This document shows, one piece after another, positions 6,092 through 15,181 of a stretch of DNA of 15,512 nucleotides. Source of the stretch: Candidatus Colicola coprequi (lineage in GTDB: Bacteria; Bacteroidota; Bacteroidia; Bacteroidales; Paludibacteraceae); the NCBI GenBank assembly GCA_018065765.1, contig JAGHSR010000036.1, positions 1 to 15,512 of the forward strand. The letters run 5' to 3'. A program made the translations under genes and the position numbers. How positions within the stretch are numbered: position 1 is the first letter of the stretch; every line of letters begins with the position of its first letter. A model generated the notes under the pieces. That model saw nothing but the letters and a program-made list of their open reading frames with translations, was not told where the DNA came from and did no database searches.

Positions 6092-8992
6092 ATGAAAAAA
6101 CTATTTTTATCGTTACTATGCGTGATTCTCGCGATGGGGCTCACCGCACAAGACCGTAAGGGACTTACGGAGTATAAACTCGCCAACGGTTTGACCGTCC
6201 TGCTATGGGAAGATCATGACCAGCACGATGTCACGGGTTACGTGGCTGTTCGTGCGGGTGCGATCGATGAACCCAAAGAGTACACCGGTTTGGCTCACTA
6301 CTTGGAACACATGATGTTCAAGGGAACGCAGCGCATCGGTGCTATTGATTGGGAGAAGGAAAAACCCTATTACGAGGAGGTGATTCGTCTCTATGACGAG
6401 TATGCTGAGACCACCGATGAGGCTAAACGTGCCGAATTGATTCAGAAAATCAACGAAGCCAGCATCGAGGAGGTTAAGTATGCCACTACCGAAGATTTCT
6501 TCATTCTCATGGACGGAATCGGTGCTACGGGTGTCAACGCTTTCACCAGCTACGACATGACCTGCTATCACAATTCCTTCCCGGGCAATCAAATGTACAA
6601 GTGGCTCACCATTTTCTCCGACCGTCTCATCAATCCGGTGTTCCGTACCTTCCAAGCCGAGTTGGAGAACGTGTTTGAGGAGTACAATATGTACGAGGAC
6701 AATCCTTCTACAGCCGTTCGCAATACCCTCATGAGCAAACTCTATGCCGGACACCCCTATGAACGAAATGTCATCGGCTTGCCGGAGCACCTGAAGAACC
6801 CTCGTCTGAGCAAACTGATTGAGTTCTACAACACCTGGTACGTGCCCAACAACATGGCACTCATTCTGGTGGGTGATTTCGATACGGAATCCACCAAACC
6901 GATGATCGAGCAAACGTTCGGCCGTCTTGTGGCTAAGGAGTTGCCCGCACGCGCTACGTATCCTGACGCTAAGTTTGACGCAGGCAAGGAGTACTCCTAT
7001 CGTTTGGGCTACTATCCACAGGTGATTTGGGCTTACGATGGTATCAAGGTTACCGATGACGACGCTTTGGCTCTGCAGTTTGTCTGCAGTTTGCTCAACA
7101 ACGGAATGGGTACGGGCTTGTTGGATAAGATTACCCTTGATGGTGAAGTTAGTAGTGCCGGCGTGAGCATGGATGCCCGCCGAGACATGGGACGTATCCT
7201 GATTTCGGCAATCCCTTATTACGATGTCAACCAACAGCAGTATGAGAGCAATGCCGCTACCAAGAAAATTGTCATGCGAGAAGTGGAGAAACTCAAATCC
7301 GGCAATATCCCGGATTGGCTGATTGCATCGGTCAAGAAGGACTACGCACAGCAGTTCATCACCGCTTTTGAGGAAGGGGAAGGTAAGATGGGTAATCTGG
7401 TGCAATGCTTTATCTACGGTATGCCTATTGAGGATATCTTCACGGAGAACGAACGCATACAAGCGCTGACCAAAGAGGATATCCAGCGCATTGCCAAAAA
7501 GTATTTCGACACCACCCCAATGACTGTAGGATTTGAGGAAGGTGACCCCAAGAAAAACAAACTTGCTAAACCCAAAATCAAACCTCTTGACCTGCCGCAT
7601 GGCGTGGAAACAGAGTATGTTAAGCAGTTTAAGGCTCTGCCTGAGGGAGAAGTGAAGCAGACGTATCTCGATCTTAACGATGTTAAGGTGGTTAAGATGG
7701 ACGATGAAGTGACACTTCACTATAGCCAAAATCCGAAGAACAACATCTTCAATCTTACCCTTCGTTACGGTATCGGCATAACCAAAAAGCCCATGCTCGA
7801 ATACGTCATTTCCCTCATGAACCGTGCCGGCGTGATGCCACAAACCGACAACCAACAGTTCCGCCGTCGTTTGGCTGAACTGGGAGGACGTTGCTCCTAC
7901 GGCATCAGCGATAGTTATATGACCGTCCAGATCGTCGGCGAGGAGGAGAACTTGGCAGAGATCTGTCGTTTGGTGCAAACACAAATGTTGATGCCTAAGT
8001 TCGATACCAAGCAGTTTGACGCTGTCAAGGGATCTGTCTTATCGTCTCGTTTCAGCATGTCTAAACGTGATGGTATTCAGGCAAATGCCCTCCGCGAGTA
8101 TGTGCTCTACGGCGATAAGTCTGATTATATAGATATGGTGCCTTTCATGGACATATATCACATGGACGAGTTGCAACTCAAAGTGGCATTCTTGGACGCT
8201 ACTAAGTATGCGCTGAATATCTACTACTGCGGCCAAAAACCTATGGAGGAAGTGAAAAACACCTTGGCAGGAACATTGCCTTTGCAAGAGGGTATGCAGG
8301 CTTCTACATCGCCCGAGTTCCGTGACCGCAAGAAATACGACAAGACATCTATTTTCTTCCTGCCGAACACCAACGTGCAGCAGGCTAAGGTGTACTTCTA
8401 TTTTGAGGGGACACCTTACTCTACCGATGAGGCTGTGTTGTACGAAGCGTTCGACCAGTACTTCTCCGCCGGATTTACCGGAATCGTGATGGACGAAATC
8501 CGTACCAAACGTTCGATGGCTTACACCGCTTATGGTAATATGGTGATGGGTTCTCGTCCGGGTCGCAACTCTTGCTTCTCAGGATATATCGGAACACAGT
8601 CTGACAAGGTGGCTGACGCCGTAGAAACATTCATCGGTCTGCTCGACAGCATGCCGCAGTATCCGGAGCGCATCGACGCTATCAAGGCTTCGCTGCTGCA
8701 AAATGCACAAATCTCCAAACCGTCGTTCCGCGGCAAGGCTCAAACCTACGATTATTGGCGCGAAATGGGCTATACCGATGACCCCGCACGCAAACAAGTG
8801 GAGCAAATCAAGAATCTGACCTTTGAACAAATCATGGACTTCTACCATAGCCATGTGAAGGGACAGCCGATTAGTATCATCATCATGGGTGACCCCAAAC
8901 TCATTGACCAAAAACGCCTGCAAGCTAAATACGGCAAGATTCAGAAGATAAGCAAGTCGAAACTCTTTGCTCCGCTGGACTTGGATTTCTAG
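6092..8992 (+). CDS. Secreted M16 family zinc metallopeptidase (insulinase/pitrilysin type)
   Basis: This 966-residue protein starts with a signal peptide (about 1-19, ending LTAQ), so it is probably periplasmic. The inverted zinc motif HYLEH lies at 69-73 (ligands H69 and H73, catalytic E72). The distal glutamates fall in AELENVFEEYNMYEDNP (E190 and probably E197). The gap between them is longer than usual because of a helical insertion around 84-135, which I recall as common in Bacteroidota members. The second half holds a further M16 pair that lacks the zinc motif but keeps RTKRSMAYTAYG (a substrate-binding R/Y motif). Such proteins degrade peptides inside a closed chamber; the substrate is unknown. 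The 93-base gap after tdh holds no good promoter. The stop codon lies in array E. Confidence 0.95.
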   Translation: MKKLFLSLLCVILAMGLTAQDRKGLTEYKLANGLTVLLWEDHDQHDVTGYVAVRAGAIDEPKEYTGLAHYLEHMMFKGTQRIGAIDWEKEKPYYEEVIRLYDEYAETTDEAKRAELIQKINEASIEEVKYATTEDFFILMDGIGATGVNAFTSYDMTCYHNSFPGNQMYKWLTIFSDRLINPVFRTFQAELENVFEEYNMYEDNPSTAVRNTLMSKLYAGHPYERNVIGLPEHLKNPRLSKLIEFYNTWYVPNNMALILVGDFDTESTKPMIEQTFGRLVAKELPARATYPDAKFDAGKEYSYRLGYYPQVIWAYDGIKVTDDDALALQFVCSLLNNGMGTGLLDKITLDGEVSSAGVSMDARRDMGRILISAIPYYDVNQQQYESNAATKKIVMREVEKLKSGNIPDWLIASVKKDYAQQFITAFEEGEGKMGNLVQCFIYGMPIEDIFTENERIQALTKEDIQRIAKKYFDTTPMTVGFEEGDPKKNKLAKPKIKPLDLPHGVETEYVKQFKALPEGEVKQTYLDLNDVKVVKMDDEVTLHYSQNPKNNIFNLTLRYGIGITKKPMLEYVISLMNRAGVMPQTDNQQFRRRLAELGGRCSYGISDSYMTVQIVGEEENLAEICRLVQTQMLMPKFDTKQFDAVKGSVLSSRFSMSKRDGIQANALREYVLYGDKSDYIDMVPFMDIYHMDELQLKVAFLDATKYALNIYYCGQKPMEEVKNTLAGTLPLQEGMQASTSPEFRDRKKYDKTSIFFLPNTNVQQAKVYFYFEGTPYSTDEAVLYEAFDQYFSAGFTGIVMDEIRTKRSMAYTAYGNMVMGSRPGRNSCFSGYIGTQSDKVADAVETFIGLLDSMPQYPERIDAIKASLLQNAQISKPSFRGKAQTYDYWREMGYTDDPARKQVEQIKNLTFEQIMDFYHSHVKGQPISIIIMGDPKLIDQKRLQAKYGKIQKISKSKLFAPLDLDF

Positions 8993-9052
8993 TTCCCTAG
9001 TTTTCTAGTTCCCTAGTTTTCTAGTTATCTAGTTTCCTAGTTTTCTAGTTTT
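8989..9052 (+). repeat. Tandem array E, 8-base unit (CTAGTTTT)
   Basis: Eight units of exactly 8 bases all begin with CTAGTT: four end in TT, two in CC, one in AT and one in TC. The first four alternate CC and TT, hinting at a 16-base higher-order unit. The first CTAG includes the TAG stop of the M16 gene, and the array ends 9 bases before the era ATG. Confidence 0.96.
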
Positions 9053-9061
9053 TTTCAAACT

Positions 9062-9952
9062 ATGCATCGTAGTGGATTTGTCAATATTGTAGGTAACCCC
9101 AACGTGGGTAAATCTACCCTCATGAATGCGCTGGTAGGTGAGCGCCTGTCGATTATCACGTCGAAGGCGCAAACCACCCGCCATCGTATCTTGGGCATTG
9201 TCAACGGGGACGATTTCCAGATTGTCTATTCGGATACACCCGGCGTGCTCAAACCTTCCTATCGCTTGCAAGAGCAGATGTTGGAGTTCTCGCGTTCTGC
9301 GCTTGTGGATGCCGATGTGCTGCTCTACGTAACCGATGTGCAGGATTCGGCCGACAGGAACATCGAGTTCCTTGACAAAGTCAAGCGCATGGCGGCGGCA
9401 GGGACTAAAGTGCTGCTCATCATCAACAAGATAGACCTGACTACCCAGCAGACCTTAGAGCAATTGGTCGATTTCTGGCACAAACAACTGCCGGAGGCGG
9501 AAGTGTTACCTATCTCCGCACAGGAGAAATTTGGCATTGACCAACTCGTCACCGCTATCAAACAGGCGCTGCCCGAGTGCCCGCCTTTCTTCGATAAGGA
9601 CCAACTGACCGATAAACCTTCGCGGTTCTTCGTGGACGAAATCATCCGCGAGAAAATCCTGCTCAACTACGATAAGGAGATTCCTTATTCGGTCGAGGTC
9701 GAGGTGGAATCGTTCCACGAGGAAGAGAATATCATCCGTATCTCGGCGATTATCTACGTGGAGCGTGAGTCGCAAAAGGGTATTATCATCGGTCGTGCCG
9801 GTTCGGCTCTCAAAAGGGTAGGAACGCAGGCACGTAAGGATATAGAGGCTTTCTTCGGCAAACAAGTCTTCTTGCAACTGTTTGTCAAGGTGGACAAGGA
9901 CTGGCGAAGCAGCCAATCGCGACTGCGACACTACGGCTACGACTTACAATAA
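9062..9952 (+). CDS. era: GTPase Era
   Basis: This 296-residue essential GTPase binds the 3' end of 16S rRNA and helps mature the 30S subunit. The GTPase motifs are all visible: G1 GNPNVGKST (11-19), the TTRHRI switch region (38-43), G3 DTPG (58-61), G4 NKID (122-125) and G5 SAQ (152-154). The C-terminal KH domain covers about 200-285 and contains GIIIGRAGSALK with the RNA-binding loop GRAG at 244-247. Length is normal for the family. The ATG at 9062 lies 9 bases after array E and has no Shine-Dalgarno sequence. No promoter is evident in the gap after the M16 gene, so co-transcription is likely. A strong hairpin follows the stop. Confidence 0.97.
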   Translation: MHRSGFVNIVGNPNVGKSTLMNALVGERLSIITSKAQTTRHRILGIVNGDDFQIVYSDTPGVLKPSYRLQEQMLEFSRSALVDADVLLYVTDVQDSADRNIEFLDKVKRMAAAGTKVLLIINKIDLTTQQTLEQLVDFWHKQLPEAEVLPISAQEKFGIDQLVTAIKQALPECPPFFDKDQLTDKPSRFFVDEIIREKILLNYDKEIPYSVEVEVESFHEEENIIRISAIIYVERESQKGIIIGRAGSALKRVGTQARKDIEAFFGKQVFLQLFVKVDKDWRSSQSRLRHYGYDLQ

Positions 9953-9988
9953 AGGGGGATTAAAACACACCCCAAAAATAAACACTCA

Positions 9989-10037
9989 ACGCAACTGTGT
10001 TAAAATTATTAAATTTTAAGCAGTTGCGCTGTTTTTT
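9989..10037 (+). terminator. Long hairpin terminator after era
   Basis: CGCAACTG (9990-9997) pairs perfectly with CAGTTGCG (10021-10028). Inside it, TTAAAAT (10000-10006) pairs with ATTTTAA (10013-10019) across a 6-base loop, so the whole forms one long two-part hairpin. A T7 run (10032-10038, in GTTTTTTTAA) follows. The A/T-rich upper arm is unusually long for a plain terminator. Confidence 0.87.
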
Positions 10038-10048
10038 TAAGGTTTTTG

Positions 10049-10080
10049 CTTGCATAATCTAAAAAAATGTCGTACCTTTG
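10049..10080 (+). promoter_or_regulatory. Promoter of the envelope operon
   Basis: CTTG (10049-10052) lies 20 bases before TACCTTTG (10073-10080), a full TAnnTTTG match with a one-mismatch -33 box. It starts just after the era terminator and about 50 bases before the ATG at 10131, which rules out a TTG start at 10050. Confidence 0.8.
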
Positions 10081-10096
10081 CGCGCTTTTTACGTGA

Positions 10097-10116
10097 GTTC
10101 TGCAATTTTGTAGAAC
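10097..10116 (+). other. Small hairpin in the leader of the envelope operon
   Basis: GTTCT (10097-10101) pairs with AGAAC (10112-10116), with a further CA/TG pair inside after a mismatch. It lies in the predicted leader about 15 bases before the ATG at 10131. It is short and may be chance. Confidence 0.35.
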
Positions 10117-10130
10117 GTACCTTGACGACT

Positions 10131-11804
10131 ATGCACCAATCATCCTATAAGCTACATTTAATCCGAGCCGGATTGTTTCTTCTCATCTTGTTCCCAACGC
10201 TTTTGGGAACGTTCATGGCGGTAGATCTCACGTCGTGGTCGATGAGGTTGGTATATTTGTTGTCAGGCTTAGGATTTTATGCCTTTTTTTATGTCCTGCT
10301 CAAGCAGCGGGCGTTTTTCTACGTGGCAGCACTCTTTTTGCTGCAAGGCACCTTCGAGGTAGCGCATCTGCTCATCAATCATGCGACAATGTCCCTGCTC
10401 TTTTTTTGGACCATCATCACGTCGGAGCGCAGTGAGTTCTGGGAACTATTCACAATGTACTGGTTCGTGCTGCTCCTTCTGATTGCCCTGTGGATTGTTT
10501 ACCTCATCTTAGTCAAACGCTACGTCCCCAACGAATACCGAATCGCTACCCCCCGCCATCGTGCATTGGCAGCGACGGGCATCGCGGCGCTGTTCGCGCT
10601 GGCAATCGTGCTATCCGCGTGTCATTACGCACCCAAAACACAACTGGGCAAACGCTTTGCACGAACCGAATGTGTGGAGGGTGTCAAGAAATTCACACCG
10701 ATTAACAACTACCTCATCATCCATCGTTTGTACAGCGTCATTGACGAAATCAATAGCCAACGGGATGCGCAGGAACGGTTTACTTTCGGTATCCCGTCCA
10801 CGCCGGAGGGGGACGATATAGTGGTGCTCGTTATCGGCGAAACATCGCGGTATGACCACTGGCAAATCAATGGCTACGAACGTCAGACATCCCCTCGCTT
10901 GTGCGCCAGAGAACAGCAGATCGTCAGTTTCGACAGTTGCTATACCATCGCCAATCTGACTACCATCTGCGTGCCCTTCATCTTAACTCCCGCCACGCCG
11001 GAGCAACCGAACCGCTTTGCCAGTGAGAAATCCATCGTGGAAGCCTTCCAGGAGGCGGGCTATCACACATCGTGGATTGCTGACCAGAGTTTTGATAACG
11101 GCTTCTTGCTGCGAATCTCCAACCAGTGCGACTACCGCTTCTATACACCCAATCTGCCTCGACTGAAGGATTCGCTGCTCATCGAACCCTTCCAAGCCAA
11201 GTTGCAGCAGCCGGGCAAACAACTCATCGTCTTGCATACGCTGGGGTGCCATTTCAAGTATTCAGTGCGCTACCCGAAGGAGTTCAGGATATTCAGCCCA
11301 GACCTGACAGAAATAGAGAAACCCAACTTCTTCTCCCCGCGCTCGACGTTGGAGCAGATCAAGCAGCAACTCGTCAACTCCTACGACAATGCCATCGCAT
11401 ACACCGATTACATCTTAGATACCATCATCCGTTCGGTGGAACGTCTTGACCGCAGCGCTGTGGTTCTCTATGTGGGAGACCATGGGGAGAACCTGCTGGA
11501 TGACCAACGAAATATGATACTGCACGGCACCTACCAAGCCAGTGAGTACGAGACACACGTCCCGCTATTCATGTGGATGTCTGATGAATACCAAGAGCGC
11601 TACCCGAACGTGAAACCTGCGCTACAAGCGAACCGTAACAAGGCTTTTACAACCATGACGATTTTTCATTCGCTCTTGGATTTAGGACATATCCCTTATC
11701 AGGGACTCGACACGACTGAGAGCCTGGTGCGTCCTACACTGATTAGCCACCCCATCATCTACGGTTTGGATGCCAATCTCAATCTGACCGAGATGCCGAA
11801 GTAA
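10131..11804 (+). CDS. Phosphoethanolamine transferase-like membrane enzyme (sulfatase fold)
   Basis: This 557-residue inner-membrane protein has five or six hydrophobic segments in residues 10-165, then a periplasmic alkaline-phosphatase/sulfatase domain. That domain carries the EptA-type nucleophile motif GETSRYDHW (236-244, T238 as the likely phosphoethanolamine acceptor), NGYERQTSPRL, HTLGCHFKY (369-377), and the metal site GDHGEN (449-454) with downstream LHGTYQ. Known relatives move phosphoethanolamine from phosphatidylethanolamine to lipid A or core sugars, often lowering cationic peptide binding. Which acceptor is used here cannot be read. I start it at the ATG at 10131, because the in-frame TTG at 10050 is upstream of the promoter. 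The stop overlaps the next start in TAATG. Confidence 0.92.
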   Translation: MHQSSYKLHLIRAGLFLLILFPTLLGTFMAVDLTSWSMRLVYLLSGLGFYAFFYVLLKQRAFFYVAALFLLQGTFEVAHLLINHATMSLLFFWTIITSERSEFWELFTMYWFVLLLLIALWIVYLILVKRYVPNEYRIATPRHRALAATGIAALFALAIVLSACHYAPKTQLGKRFARTECVEGVKKFTPINNYLIIHRLYSVIDEINSQRDAQERFTFGIPSTPEGDDIVVLVIGETSRYDHWQINGYERQTSPRLCAREQQIVSFDSCYTIANLTTICVPFILTPATPEQPNRFASEKSIVEAFQEAGYHTSWIADQSFDNGFLLRISNQCDYRFYTPNLPRLKDSLLIEPFQAKLQQPGKQLIVLHTLGCHFKYSVRYPKEFRIFSPDLTEIEKPNFFSPRSTLEQIKQQLVNSYDNAIAYTDYILDTIIRSVERLDRSAVVLYVGDHGENLLDDQRNMILHGTYQASEYETHVPLFMWMSDEYQERYPNVKPALQANRNKAFTTMTIFHSLLDLGHIPYQGLDTTESLVRPTLISHPIIYGLDANLNLTEMPK

Positions 11805-14500
11805 TGAAACGCCTTGCCGCTATATTGGTTCTGCTGCTGACTTGGACACTACTGTGCCCCAATCTTGCCGATGCACAACAGCGTACGGAGGCTACGGGAG
11901 TCGTGGTGGATGAACAGACTGGTGAATTGCTGCCGTTTGTGCAAATCGTTTTTCTCAAACGAGCTGCGGACGGCAAAACAATGGTCTCCTCTTCGGTGGG
12001 GACAACCTCCGATATGGACGGCAATTTCTCCATCGCCAATACGGCTGGATACACGCAACTCAACTTCCTGATGATGGGATACAAACCCTACACACTGACA
12101 CTCAAAGCGGGACAGAGCAGGCAGGGACTGAAAGTGAAACTGACTCCGGATGTCTATGGACTTGAGGACGTGATAGTCAAACCTAAAAAGGAAAAAACAC
12201 GCTATCACCGCACAGGGAATCCCGCTGTCGAACTGCTGAAAAATGTCATCGCATACCGAGACTCCTTCTCGGTAAGAACTGAACACCATTATACGGCGAA
12301 CACCTATAGCCGTATGTCACTCGCCTTGGACAATTTCCATCCCGATTATAACAAACCTTTTTGGAAAACATTCGCCTTTACACAAAAGTACATCGACACC
12401 ACCGGAACCTATCCCTCCATGACGGTCAGCATTCGCGAACACCTCATCAACGAGTATTACCAACGCAAACCCTACCGCGAGAAAAAAATCGTACAAACCA
12501 AACGAGTCTTCGGACTGGAAGACATCTTCGGTACCGACCAACTGCAGGAGAACATCAACGCTATCTTCAAGGACCCGGAGATAACGGACGACAATATGAA
12601 ACTGCTGCTCAATCGCTTTGTCAGTCCTATCAGCGCTCCGCTGGCGGAAACATTCTACCAGTATTACATCATGGATACCCTCCTCGTCGATGGATACGAG
12701 TGCATTGACCTGGCTTTCGTACCGGCTAACTCGGAGAGCTTTGGCTTTACGGGACATATGTATATACTCAACGACTCCGCAACCTACAAAATCAAAAAAT
12801 ATACACTCAACCTGCCGCAGAACATCAACATCAACTGCGTGAGCAATTATACCGTCGAACACTCGTACCACCAGTTGCCAAGTGGATTGTGGGCGCCCGA
12901 ACGAACGTCTATCGTGTCGCGGTTCTATCTCTACAACCGCAAACGCGGACTGCTGGCAAGACAAACCAAAATCTATACCGGTTGGGACTTCGACTTTCCT
13001 ATCGACAAGGATATATTCTCCTCCTTAACACCATCGGAGGCACTCGATGACTCTACCGCACAACGTCTGGAGTCGTCCTATTGGGAACAACTGCGCCCCG
13101 AACCCCTTACTCAGTACGAGTCATCGGTCTATGACCTCGTGCAGGAGTTTACGGACAACCCTAAGTTCGCCAGTCTGGCTATGGCGGTCAATGCTTTCGC
13201 TACCGAATACGTGCCTACCACCGACGCCAAACATATCGACGAAAGCAAGTTCGACTTCGGACCAATCTACAACTTCGTCTCGTGGAATAAACTCGAGGGA
13301 CTGCGATTGCGATTGGGAGGCACTTCTACAGCCCTGCTGCATAAACAACTGTTCTTCAGAGGCTATGTGGCGTTCGGAACCAACGACCTTAGACCCAAAT
13401 ACAACGCTACAGTCCTCTATTCCTTCAATCCTAAAAAACGCTACGCCTACGAACCCTATAGACACTACCTGTTGCTGTCCGCGCAGTACGACGTGGAGGA
13501 ACCCGGACAAGTCATTGACGTCATCGCTCGCGACAATATCATCATGTCTATACCTACCTCCAAACCTGTACTCAAAAACGACCAATACGTCTTTCATGCA
13601 CAACTTGACTATATGAAGGAATGGGCTAACGGACTGAGCCTGCGCACACTCTTTGACTTTGCCAATTACGAAGCTGCGGGAGCCATGAGGTATGAACGTA
13701 TCAACAACTTCACACCCGATAGCACCATCGGCGATGTCACACGGGTCAACAACTACAATACCTACCTAACTACCTTCGCCTTTACCTACTCACCCGGCAA
13801 ATCCGTGGTTATCGACCGTGTAGTTATGCCCAGTGGTTTTGCTGTGGATAAGGACGACCCTATACTCACCGTACAACATACACTCGGTTTCTTGGACGAC
13901 CGTAACTCCGGAGGAAGAGGATTCTTTATCAACAAAACAGACATACAATTCGACAAACGATGTTGGCTTTCCGCTTTCGGACATGTGGATCTCAGACTCA
14001 AAATGGGGATGGTCTGGAATCAAGTACCCTTTACGGAACTCTATACACCACAAACATCTACTTCTATCCTACTCGCACAACGCGCCTTCAACCAAATGCA
14101 ACCGATGGAGTTCCTCATGGACGAGTACATCTCGTTGATTGCTACCTATTATCTCAAAGGGTGGATTATCAACCGTATTCCCGGACTCAACCGACTCAAA
14201 CTGCGGGGTGTGTTGGGTGTCTCGGCACTGTATGGAGGACTGACCGACAAGAACAACCCCTTCTTAACTCAAAATGCCACCGAAGGCTTGTATCGTTTTC
14301 CTGACAACAGTTCACCATTCGGCAAGCTGCCCTATATCGAAATTAACGCCGGAATAGAAAATATATTCAAGTTCATCCGGGTGGATTATATCCGCCGTGT
14401 CACCTACAATGATTACCTTTTGCCAGATGGCATCCACCGCCGCCAAATCGGCAAATGGGGACGCAATGGCGTCAAACTAACCGTCCGCTTCGAACTCTAA
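11804..14500 (+). CDS. DUF5686 / carboxypeptidase-regulatory-like outer-membrane protein
   Basis: This 898-residue protein begins with a signal peptide (about 1-25, ending ADAQQ). A CarboxypepD_reg-like beta-sandwich follows at about 28-115, with GVVVDEQTGELLPFVQIVF and SDMDGNFSI typical of the N-terminal domain of Bacteroidota outer-membrane proteins. Then comes the DUF5686 region, opening with RYHRTGNPAVELLKNVI. The C-terminal third alternates short hydrophobic strands and turns and ends in KLTVRFEL with a terminal aromatic/hydrophobic residue pattern, consistent with an outer-membrane barrel (inference). No plug-type TonB-dependent receptor signature is visible. The start shares one base with the previous stop, so translation of the two genes is probably coupled. 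Function is unknown. Confidence 0.9.
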   Translation: MKRLAAILVLLLTWTLLCPNLADAQQRTEATGVVVDEQTGELLPFVQIVFLKRAADGKTMVSSSVGTTSDMDGNFSIANTAGYTQLNFLMMGYKPYTLTLKAGQSRQGLKVKLTPDVYGLEDVIVKPKKEKTRYHRTGNPAVELLKNVIAYRDSFSVRTEHHYTANTYSRMSLALDNFHPDYNKPFWKTFAFTQKYIDTTGTYPSMTVSIREHLINEYYQRKPYREKKIVQTKRVFGLEDIFGTDQLQENINAIFKDPEITDDNMKLLLNRFVSPISAPLAETFYQYYIMDTLLVDGYECIDLAFVPANSESFGFTGHMYILNDSATYKIKKYTLNLPQNININCVSNYTVEHSYHQLPSGLWAPERTSIVSRFYLYNRKRGLLARQTKIYTGWDFDFPIDKDIFSSLTPSEALDDSTAQRLESSYWEQLRPEPLTQYESSVYDLVQEFTDNPKFASLAMAVNAFATEYVPTTDAKHIDESKFDFGPIYNFVSWNKLEGLRLRLGGTSTALLHKQLFFRGYVAFGTNDLRPKYNATVLYSFNPKKRYAYEPYRHYLLLSAQYDVEEPGQVIDVIARDNIIMSIPTSKPVLKNDQYVFHAQLDYMKEWANGLSLRTLFDFANYEAAGAMRYERINNFTPDSTIGDVTRVNNYNTYLTTFAFTYSPGKSVVIDRVVMPSGFAVDKDDPILTVQHTLGFLDDRNSGGRGFFINKTDIQFDKRCWLSAFGHVDLRLKMGMVWNQVPFTELYTPQTSTSILLAQRAFNQMQPMEFLMDEYISLIATYYLKGWIINRIPGLNRLKLRGVLGVSALYGGLTDKNNPFLTQNATEGLYRFPDNSSPFGKLPYIEINAGIENIFKFIRVDYIRRVTYNDYLLPDGIHRRQIGKWGRNGVKLTVRFEL

Positions 14501-14577
14501 TCTCCATTCACCATTCACCATTTTGCATTCTCCATTCACCATTTTGCATTCTCCATTCTCAATTCTCCATTCTCCAT
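14501..14577 (+). repeat. Tandem array F, 7-base unit (TCTCCAT / TCACCAT / TTTGCAT)
   Basis: Eleven units of exactly 7 bases start at the base after the DUF5686 stop codon and end 4 bases before the next ATG, filling the gap. Five are TCTCCAT, three TCACCAT, two TTTGCAT and one TCTCAAT. The order TCTCCAT-TCACCAT-TTTGCAT recurs, suggesting a longer unit was also copied. It mixes units seen in arrays C/I and G. Confidence 0.95.
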
Positions 14578-14581
14578 TCCC

Positions 14582-15181
14582 ATGAAGCCTCTCCTCATCT
14601 TCTGCGCCCTGCTCTTCGCACAATGTATCTACTCGGCACGAGACCGCCATGTGGTCGTCGATACCGTCTGTTACTGCTCTGTGGAGCGATTCCAACAAGT
14701 CATCGACCGTTTCTTCTACGAGTTCCAAGCGGACTCCAAGTCCCTGTTTGACTGGGCGTATCTCAATATCAAAGGTGACGGCAATACCGCAGACAACGGC
14801 AAGGACGCTATCTCCATACGCTATGGGATCAGTACCTACAACCCTGCTACGCGAACAGCGGACCAGGCACTGGATATCTATGTGCTCGGAAGCAGGATGT
14901 TCCCCAACCGACACCTCGGAACCATCAACCACGGAACGTACATGACCGCCACTTATTCGGGGTCGATGTTAGAGGATGCCAATTTCCGTTTTGTGATGGA
15001 CTCGATTGCTCCCAACCAAACACAGTTGCGCTGCGAGTTCAATATCACTTTTGGCAAGTTCTTGGCAATCTTCATCACCGAAAAAAAATGGAAAACCGTC
15101 GCCGAATGGCGATTCCAACAACTCTTCGCCAACCTCGTCGAATACGCCGAAACAGGCACAGTGAAAAAAATGGAGAATTGA
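14582..15181 (+). CDS. Unrecognised small secreted protein
   Basis: I do not recognise this 199-residue protein. It has a signal peptide at about 1-18 (positive K3, hydrophobic LLIFCALLFAQ, cut near YSA); the cysteine at 15 does not fit a proper lipobox. The mature part is mixed alpha/beta without known motifs; noticeable features are C29 and C31 early on, a KGDGN segment, and an aromatic-rich C-terminal helix region (EKKWKTVAEWRFQQLF). It is the third gene after the transferase and DUF5686 genes in the same direction, with no promoter between, so an envelope role in the same operon is likely. The last codons, encoding Met-Glu-Asn-stop, belong to array G. Codon use and base composition look like the neighbours'. 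Confidence 0.8.
   Translation: MKPLLIFCALLFAQCIYSARDRHVVVDTVCYCSVERFQQVIDRFFYEFQADSKSLFDWAYLNIKGDGNTADNGKDAISIRYGISTYNPATRTADQALDIYVLGSRMFPNRHLGTINHGTYMTATYSGSMLEDANFRFVMDSIAPNQTQLRCEFNITFGKFLAIFITEKKWKTVAEWRFQQLFANLVEYAETGTVKKMEN

Noticed and set aside
6203..7984. 593-codon open frame on the minus strand
   Set aside because: It lies fully opposite the M16 peptidase gene, has no family resemblance, and is rich in His, Ile and Leu as expected of an antisense shadow.
10050..10130. TTG start 27 codons upstream in the phosphoethanolamine transferase-like gene
   Set aside because: It lies before the promoter's TAnnTTTG box, so it would not be on the transcript.
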